Under the pieces are notes generated by a model. It ran no database searches. It saw only the letters and a program-made list of their open reading frames with translations, and was not told where the DNA came from. A stretch of 64,000 nucleotides of DNA from Desulfobacteraceae bacterium Eth-SRB2 (lineage in GTDB: Bacteria; Desulfobacterota; Desulfobacteria; Desulfobacterales; UBA11574), in NCBI GenBank assembly GCA_004193595.1, contig RPGQ01000015.1:1-64000 (forward strand), given 5' to 3'. The translations under genes and the position numbers were made by a program. This document shows positions 56,776 through 64,000 of this stretch, piece by piece; the stretch's first letter is position 1, and every line of letters starts with the position of its first letter.

Positions 56776-59043
56776 ATGTCTGATCTGATTGATAACGCTA
56801 AAGAAAAAATCGAAGCTATCTCCCTGGAAGTCGTGACAATGGAGGAGAATGACATTCCTGCCATGGGGAAAATTTTAAATCTCCTTTGTGATATGGAAAA
56901 GGATGCCGAAAAAATCGGCCGGCTTGATTTTTCAGACTTAATATCCGGTCTTAACATATATCTTGAAAAAGCAGTCTTAGGAGAAATCGATAATTTTGAA
57001 CTGTTTGAACAGGGTGTTGAACATCTGAGCTCCATTCACCGCTGTATCCGCAACCATGAGGAGTATAAAGAGGATATATCTGGCATACTGAACAAACTGG
57101 GGGTTAAGCGGTCCGATTCCGGAGAGGAAACAAAAGAATCGCAAAATAATCAGACAGAGATTGAAAGTGATACAGAGACTGAAAGTTTCGAGGAAGATGA
57201 AAGCGATGCACACCCTGACGATAAAAAAGAGATAAAGGAGGACATAAAACCTCCGGATCAAGACTTGAGCACTGAAGACCGGGAAATACTTTCGGATTTT
57301 GTAATGGAGTCTTTGGAAAGTTTAGAGACCGTTGAGGTCAGCTTAATGGATCTTGAACAGGACCCGGGTGATCTTGACAGCATAAATGCAATTTTCAGAT
57401 CTTTTCATACCATTAAAGGCGTTTCTGCTTTTCTCAATTTAGACAGGATAAATATGCTGGCCCACCGTGCTGAAAATCTTCTGGACAAAGCCAGAAGCGG
57501 CGAGATCAGTATAGAAGCAACGGTTATCGATATTATCCTTGAATCCGTAGATTCACTAAAAAAACTGATCGTAGGGGTTCAGAAGGGACTGGAAAACGGT
57601 ATTTCTCTGGATATGGGTTTAGACGTCACGCCTCTGGTTAATCGGATTGATGAAGTTCAGGAAAAAGCAGATCAGATCGGCGATAAACCGGTTGGCGAAA
57701 TCATGATTCAAAAAGGCGAAATCACTCCCAAAGAACTTGAAAAAGGGCTTCAAAGGCAAAAACAAGAGCCGGGGAAAAAGATCGGGCAGATCCTTGTGGA
57801 AGACAAAAGTGTGGAATCCAAATCCGTGGTCGGCGCCCTCAGGGATCAAAAAAAGACCGGGATGCGGCATATGGACCTTCAGGTTAAGGTTGACACAAAA
57901 AAACTGGACAACCTGGTTGATTTGACGGGAGAGCTGGTTATCGCCCAGAGCATGCTCCGGCAGAACCCGGTGATTCTTGCAGCCCGGGATCAAAAACTAA
58001 TGCACAACCTGGGTCAATTGAATCAGATCACCTCGGGTCTTCAGACCACGGCCATGGCCATGCGCATGGTTCCGATTAAAAGCACGTTTCAGAAAATGGT
58101 AAGACTGGTCAGGGACCTGGCCAAAAATTCCGGCAAACAAGTAAAGCTGGAAATGTCCGGGGAAGATACCGAAATCGACCGGAATGTGGTGGATGAATTG
58201 TACGAACCCATGGTTCACATGATCCGCAACTCCGTGGATCATGGTATTGGGACACCTGAACAAAGAAAAAAAGCAGGTAAAAATAAAAACGGTGCCATCC
58301 ATCTTATCGCCTATCACCAGGCAGGAAACATTGTTGTCGAAATTTCAGATGATGGTCAGGGCCTTAATAAGGATAGAATCATAGAAAAAGCCAAAGCAAA
58401 CCATCTCATAATCGATGAGAGCAAACTCTCGGAATCTGAAATTTACAACCTGATATTTCAACCCGGTTTTTCCACGGCCAAACAAGTAACCGATGTTTCC
58501 GGCCGTGGCGTGGGCATGGATGTGGTCAAAAAAGGCATTGAAAAACTAAGGGGTAAGGTTGAGATCAACTCCAGACTCGGCAGAGGCTCAACCTTTATCA
58601 TCAGTCTCCCGTTAACCCTTGCCATCATAGAAGGAATGGTGGTCCGGGTGGGAAAGGAAAGATTCATTATTCCGGCCCTTTCGATTCTGGAATCATTAAG
58701 GCCGACCAAAAAACAGTATTCCACGGTTGAGGGGAAAGGAGAAATGATTTTGTCAAGGGGAAAGCTTATTCCCCTTATCCGTCTGGATCAGATATTTAAT
58801 ATAAAAAGTGATTCATTCAACCCCTGGGAAGCTTTAGTTGTTGTTGTGGAATACGAAGACCGCCAAATATGCCTGTTTTTGGACGAATTGCTGGGTAAAG
58901 AAGAAGTTGTCATTAAAAGTCTGGGTGAAACCCTGAAAGATACCAAAGGAATCGCCGGCGGTGCAATAATGGGAGACGGCAAAGTGGGTCTTATACTCGA
59001 TATGGCCGGAATATGGGATCTGGTGATGGGCGTTGAGAATTAA
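56776..59043 (+). CDS. cheA: Chemotaxis histidine kinase CheA
   Basis: The 755-residue kinase begins with a helical region of about 110 residues without a phosphorylatable His, an acidic linker, then an Hpt domain with H211 in SFHTIKGVSAFL. A segment of about 60 residues (VGEIMIQKGEITPKELEKGL) resembles the N-terminal domain of type II secretion ATPases. Next come the dimer domain (LVDLTGELVIAQSML), the ATPase (IRNSVDHGIG, ISDDGQGLN, GRGVGMDVVK) and the CheW-like end. The two extra domains are unusual compared with E. coli CheA. Confidence 0.9.
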   Translation: MSDLIDNAKEKIEAISLEVVTMEENDIPAMGKILNLLCDMEKDAEKIGRLDFSDLISGLNIYLEKAVLGEIDNFELFEQGVEHLSSIHRCIRNHEEYKEDISGILNKLGVKRSDSGEETKESQNNQTEIESDTETESFEEDESDAHPDDKKEIKEDIKPPDQDLSTEDREILSDFVMESLESLETVEVSLMDLEQDPGDLDSINAIFRSFHTIKGVSAFLNLDRINMLAHRAENLLDKARSGEISIEATVIDIILESVDSLKKLIVGVQKGLENGISLDMGLDVTPLVNRIDEVQEKADQIGDKPVGEIMIQKGEITPKELEKGLQRQKQEPGKKIGQILVEDKSVESKSVVGALRDQKKTGMRHMDLQVKVDTKKLDNLVDLTGELVIAQSMLRQNPVILAARDQKLMHNLGQLNQITSGLQTTAMAMRMVPIKSTFQKMVRLVRDLAKNSGKQVKLEMSGEDTEIDRNVVDELYEPMVHMIRNSVDHGIGTPEQRKKAGKNKNGAIHLIAYHQAGNIVVEISDDGQGLNKDRIIEKAKANHLIIDESKLSESEIYNLIFQPGFSTAKQVTDVSGRGVGMDVVKKGIEKLRGKVEINSRLGRGSTFIISLPLTLAIIEGMVVRVGKERFIIPALSILESLRPTKKQYSTVEGKGEMILSRGKLIPLIRLDQIFNIKSDSFNPWEALVVVVEYEDRQICLFLDELLGKEEVVIKSLGETLKDTKGIAGGAIMGDGKVGLILDMAGIWDLVMGVEN

Positions 59044-59204
59044 TGAATGAAATTTGTTGGAGTGGTGGAATACCGGAGTGCTGGAAAATGCCAAAAAGTC
59101 TTAATAAATGCAACACTCCATTACTCCAACACTCCAATACTCCGAGTTCTTGCTGAAATGACCAATGATCGATGATAGACCATAATTACTTATAGGATAA
59201 AGCG

Positions 59205-59684
59205 ATGAACCTGATAGTCGGCGTTTCAGATATGAAAGTCACAAACGATATAGAAGCAACCCTCGTCACCTATTCTCTGGGATCATGTATCGGTGTCGCA
59301 ATTTATGATCCAGTGGCACGGGTAGGGGGGTTGCTTCACTATATGCTTCCGGAATCGAGTCTGGATCAGGAGAAAGCCAGAAAGAACCCTTATATGTTTG
59401 CCGATACCGGCATTCCTGCCCTTTTCAAGGCCGCCTATAAGTTAGGCGCCAAGAAACAGAGAATGAAAGTTATTGTGGTTGGAGGATCACAGGTTCTGGA
59501 CCAGAAAGGATTTTTTAATATCGGCAAAAGAAATGATATTGCGGTCCGGAAGATGTTTCATAAAAACAATGTGATCATCGATTACAAGGATGTCGGGGGT
59601 ACGGTCAATCGAACCATCAAGTTAGCGATCAATACCGGTGATACATGCCTAAAAGTTTCGGGCAAGGGGGAAAAAAAGATATGA
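59205..59684 (+). CDS. cheD: Chemoreceptor deamidase CheD
   Basis: The 159-residue protein has the CheD active site: T22 and C28 in LVTYSLGSCIGVAIYD and H45 in GGLLHYMLPE. It deamidates Gln residues on receptors and in several species interacts with CheC/CheX. The gap to cheA (59044-59204) contains only short AACACTCCATTACTCC-type repeats. Its stop overlaps the next start (ATGA). Confidence 0.95.
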   Translation: MNLIVGVSDMKVTNDIEATLVTYSLGSCIGVAIYDPVARVGGLLHYMLPESSLDQEKARKNPYMFADTGIPALFKAAYKLGAKKQRMKVIVVGGSQVLDQKGFFNIGKRNDIAVRKMFHKNNVIIDYKDVGGTVNRTIKLAINTGDTCLKVSGKGEKKI

Positions 59685-60526
59685 GCAATATGAATTCAAT
59701 TATAAAAAAAATAAATCGCTTAACACCGATTCCCCAGGTAGCAAGCAAGGTAATGTCTATTGCCGAGGATCCTAAAAGTTCCATGTATGATCTTTCTAAA
59801 GTCATTATTTATGACACGGCCGTAACCGCCAATTTATTAAAGGCGGTCAACTCCGCATATTTCGGTCTGCCGGAAAAAGTCGATTCCGTGCATCAGGCCA
59901 TTGTGTATCTGGGTATGTCCCAGGTGGTCGATCTTGTTCTATTGTCGGCCAGCGGAGAAAACTTACAAACAGCACAAGAAGGGTACGATCTTGAAGCGGG
60001 CGAGCTCTGGAAATACTCGGTTTCTTCCGCCCTGATTGCCCGTGAGCTTGCCGAGAAAAAAGGGATAAAGGAAACTCACCTGATATTTACGGCCGCACTT
60101 TTAAAGGATATCGGCAAAGTGATTTTGAACCAGTATGTAAAGGACTCTTTTGATAAAATCAACGCCCTGGTGACAAAACAAAACTTTACTTTCAGAGAGG
60201 CTGAAAAGGAAGTGATTGGAATCGATCATGCGGAACTGGGTGGAATGGTGGCAGAAAGCTGGAAGTTCAGCCCAAAAATGGTTGAAATTATCAGACACCA
60301 CCACCGGCCACAGGAAAGCTTAATTAGTGAGTTTGAATCTGCAATTGTCTATATGGCAGACACCATCTGCATGATGATGGGAATAGGAGTGGGATCCGAT
60401 GGTCTGGCTTACCGGTTTCACCCGGAAGTGGTGGAGAGTTTGGAACTTACGGAAACCGAGTTTCAGAAAATGGTTGCCGGTTTTGTCGAAAAAATAGAAC
60501 AGGTTGAATCGATGATAAACGTTTAA
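59681..60526 (+). CDS. HDOD-domain signalling protein
   Basis: The 281-residue product is a HDOD domain: LTPIPQVASKVMSIAEDP, IYDTAVTANLLKAVNSAYFG and LLKDIGKVILNQYV, with metal-site histidines changed so that hydrolase activity is not expected. HDOD proteins act as regulators in signalling and motility. The ATG overlaps the cheD stop and has AAGGGGGA upstream, so it is translationally coupled to cheD. I reject the earlier ATG at 59645, which lies deep inside cheD. Confidence 0.85.
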   Translation: MSNMNSIIKKINRLTPIPQVASKVMSIAEDPKSSMYDLSKVIIYDTAVTANLLKAVNSAYFGLPEKVDSVHQAIVYLGMSQVVDLVLLSASGENLQTAQEGYDLEAGELWKYSVSSALIARELAEKKGIKETHLIFTAALLKDIGKVILNQYVKDSFDKINALVTKQNFTFREAEKEVIGIDHAELGGMVAESWKFSPKMVEIIRHHHRPQESLISEFESAIVYMADTICMMMGIGVGSDGLAYRFHPEVVESLELTETEFQKMVAGFVEKIEQVESMINV

Positions 60527-61025
60527 GGTAGAATGCCTATATTTAAATGCCTAAAATGAGCTAACGTGCCTAAAATTTACCCAGTGAAATGTAAAGCCCA
60601 TTTCGCCGGGGTGCCTAAAATGAATTAAATTTGGAGACAAAAAATGGCTTACAATATTTTAATCGTGGATGATTCCACTCCCATGCGTGCGGTTATTAAA
60701 AAAATCGTCAAGGCATCCGGATTTAATGTCGGGCAATTTTTCGAAGCGATCAATGGGCTTGAAGCAATGGAAGTATTAAATAACGAATGGATCGATCTGG
60801 TTCTGACGGATTACAATATGCCCGATATGAACGGCCTTGAGCTTGTGGAAGAAATGAATAAAGACGATCACCTCAAGTCAATTCCTGCTATAATGATCAC
60901 AACGGAAGGAAGCAGGACAAGGGTCGAAGAATTTATGGCAAAAGGGGTAATGGACTATATCAAAAAGCCTTTTACACCCGAACAAATCAAGCAAAAACTG
61001 ACGCATATAATGGGAGAAACGGAAG

Positions 61026-62613
<1,588 letters not shown>

Positions 62614-62723
62614 AATGCCTTCACTGATAATTAACCGCTAATGGACATAAAATTTATTTTAAAATTCGTGTTTATTTGTGTTTATTCGTGGTGACATTTA
62701 TTTTATATTTGGGAAATTAAAAA

Positions 62724-63482
62724 TTGGCAAATATGACCAAGAAACAATTCAAAAGGTACTGCGATATCGTTTACAATGAATCCGGTATCCATCTGACTGA
62801 AGAAAAATGGCAATTGTTGAACGCCAGAATTGGGAAACGGATCAGAAAACTCGGCGTTCAGCCTGATAAATATCTTTCGATAATTGAGAAAGATCCTGAT
62901 GAATTAAATAGTTTCCTAGATGCCGTCTCCACCAACCACACCTATTTTTTCAGAGAATCAAAAACTTTTAAGTTTTTAGATACAAGCTGCCGTAACATCT
63001 GGTGTGCGGCATCTTCCAGCGGAGAAGAAGCATATTCTTTGCTTATGTACAGTATAGAATTGGGATTCGAACCATCCATACTGGCAACAGATATTTCAGA
63101 TTCTTGTTTAGAAAAAGCCAGAAGGGCCATATATCCCAAAAAATCTTTATCAAATATACCCAACCATATGATAAGGCGTTATTTTCAAAAAGGGATGGCC
63201 AAATGGGGAGATTATGTGAGAGTTAAACAACATATCAGTAGAATGGTAAAATTCAGAAAGTTCAATCTCTTGAAAGATTCTCCTCCTTCAAAAATATTTG
63301 ATATCATATTCTGTAGAAATGTAATGATCTATTTTGATGTTCCTACCAAAGAAACTGTGATACATAAATTGTCCAAGGTTTTAAAGCCGGACGGTTATTT
63401 TATAATAGGCGGAGCGGAGAGTTTGAATGGTTTGAATCACTCTTTGAAATACATAGAACCGAGTGTCTACAAAAAATGCTAA
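62724..63482 (+). CDS. cheR: Chemotaxis methyltransferase CheR
   Basis: The 252-residue enzyme has the N-terminal helical domain (FKRYCDIVYNESGIHLTEEK), VSTNHTYFFRES, the SAM site IWCAASSSGEEAYSLL, ILATDISDSCLEKAR and IIFCRNVMIYFD. It methylates receptor glutamates. The start may be TTG at 62724 or ATG at 62733; both lack a strong ribosome-binding site. It is slightly shorter than typical CheR (about 270-290), mainly before the SAM motif. Confidence 0.9.
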   Translation: MANMTKKQFKRYCDIVYNESGIHLTEEKWQLLNARIGKRIRKLGVQPDKYLSIIEKDPDELNSFLDAVSTNHTYFFRESKTFKFLDTSCRNIWCAASSSGEEAYSLLMYSIELGFEPSILATDISDSCLEKARRAIYPKKSLSNIPNHMIRRYFQKGMAKWGDYVRVKQHISRMVKFRKFNLLKDSPPSKIFDIIFCRNVMIYFDVPTKETVIHKLSKVLKPDGYFIIGGAESLNGLNHSLKYIEPSVYKKC

Positions 63483-63497
63483 CCCTTTAAGCCAATG

Positions 63498-64000
63498 TTA
63501 AAATAAATCTGGTGGCCAAGTTTCCTTTTGCGTAATATCTAGAGTATTCTCATTCCGTTCCTTCCCGGAATCATTTTTCTCGTTTTCTTTTTTCACTGTT
63601 GATACTTGATTTGGGGTAGAAGATGGAAGGGCATCTTGAAGAATCTTCAACTCTCTTAACAGCAGACGATATTCGGAATCTCTCATTTCTTCCTCAGACT
63701 TCCCGATTTTCATGGTTAATTCTTCCAAAAGATTCCGAACCCTCTCCGCTCCTAAATAAACTGCGCTTTCTAATAATTCCAACAGATCTAATGATTTTCC
63801 TGCTTCAGTTTCTCCTTTGATCCGTTTTTCTAAAAAAGCGATCTTATCGTTTATCATAGACGCAAAAGTTCGGGCAATTTCTTGGTAGGTTTCCTCGTCT
63901 AAACCCAATTGAGATTTTATTTCATTTTTGTCCTTTAGAACCGGCTTCTCATGTTCCAAAGTTTCTCGAACTTTTGCCAGCAGATGTTCTTTTTTAAACG
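63498..64000 (-). CDS. Hypothetical coiled-coil protein, partial
   Basis: The minus-strand frame is open from the window edge and ends at 63498, so the 5' end is outside. The visible part reads FKKEHLLAKVRETLEHEKP, then a helical region (YQEIARTFASMINDKIAFLE, RVRNLLEELTMKIGKSEEEM) and a polar tail. No family is recognised. It points toward the chemotaxis operon and is probably a separate unit. Confidence 0.5.
   Translation of the reverse strand, partial: FKKEHLLAKVRETLEHEKPVLKDKNEIKSQLGLDEETYQEIARTFASMINDKIAFLEKRIKGETEAGKSLDLLELLESAVYLGAERVRNLLEELTMKIGKSEEEMRDSEYRLLLRELKILQDALPSSTPNQVSTVKKENEKNDSGKERNENTLDITQKETWPPDLF

Noticed and set aside
59645-59680. Longer start for the HDOD gene
   Set aside because: It would overlap cheD by 40 bases, while the ATG at 59681 has a good ribosome-binding site and a usual ATGA overlap.

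Overview
The window looks like a chromosomal segment from an anaerobic, probably sulfate-reducing, member of the Desulfobacterota (Desulfobacterales-like). This is inferred from gene content and moderate GC: a branched-chain amino-acid/aromatic-acid type Liv transporter beside phenylacetate-CoA ligase and an ACT protein, a UPF0280 protein, an RpoH-type sigma factor, and a chemotaxis operon with CheD, CheX and an HDOD protein. No rRNA or other species marker is present, so placement stays tentative.

Region 1 (1-11.7 kb) is an eroded accessory zone. It holds an intact AbiEi/AbiEii-type toxin-antitoxin pair whose antitoxin carries a PD-(D/E)XK-like domain, an ARPP-1 domain gene and a TetR gene. 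The ARPP-1/TetR block is followed by its own decayed inverted copy, with IS110-family transposase wreckage between the two arms. After these come a 156-bp tandem repeat, a higA antitoxin with a truncated higB, a YgiT/DUF4258 pair, and three copies of a dispersed repeat that flank these small genes.

Region 2 (11.8-33.0 kb) is ordinary host backbone, all on the minus strand: livFGMH plus a binding protein, an ACT protein, paaK, an enoyl-CoA hydratase, a peptidoglycan amidase, mutS, a small membrane protein, a HIT protein, UPF0280, a dGTPase-like HD protein, an ATP-grasp protein, a Mut7-C protein, two lipoproteins and rpoH. Overlapping ends suggest one or more long operons.

Region 3 (33.24-51.16 kb) is a decayed integrated element bounded by a 40-bp direct repeat equal to the 5' half of tRNA-Arg(UCU). 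The complete tRNA lies at the right end, and the broken integrase gene runs into it. The element keeps a P4-alpha-like helicase gene, an iteron/hairpin region resembling an origin, lambda-type terminase subunits and an S49 prohead protease. It has no recognisable portal or capsid gene. Its tape-measure, integrase, HTH and second helicase genes carry stops, frameshifts and deletions. The most unusual feature is a 190-bp leader present twice (43729-43918 and 46557-46746), with a promoter at the first copy, an early terminator hairpin, a three-way-junction fold and a strong Shine-Dalgarno. It sits in front of P4-alpha-like gene pieces, reminiscent of the RNA immunity leader of satellite phage P4. 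A roughly 1.9-kb block of alien-looking sequence interrupts that second helicase gene.

Region 4 (51.2-64.0 kb) is host again. It carries a cheW 3' fragment, a periplasmic binding protein, a chemoreceptor, and a plus-strand chemotaxis operon cheW-cheA-cheD-HDOD-cheY-cheX-cheB-cheR. A sigma-54-type promoter precedes cheA. The window ends in a minus-strand gene cut by the edge.
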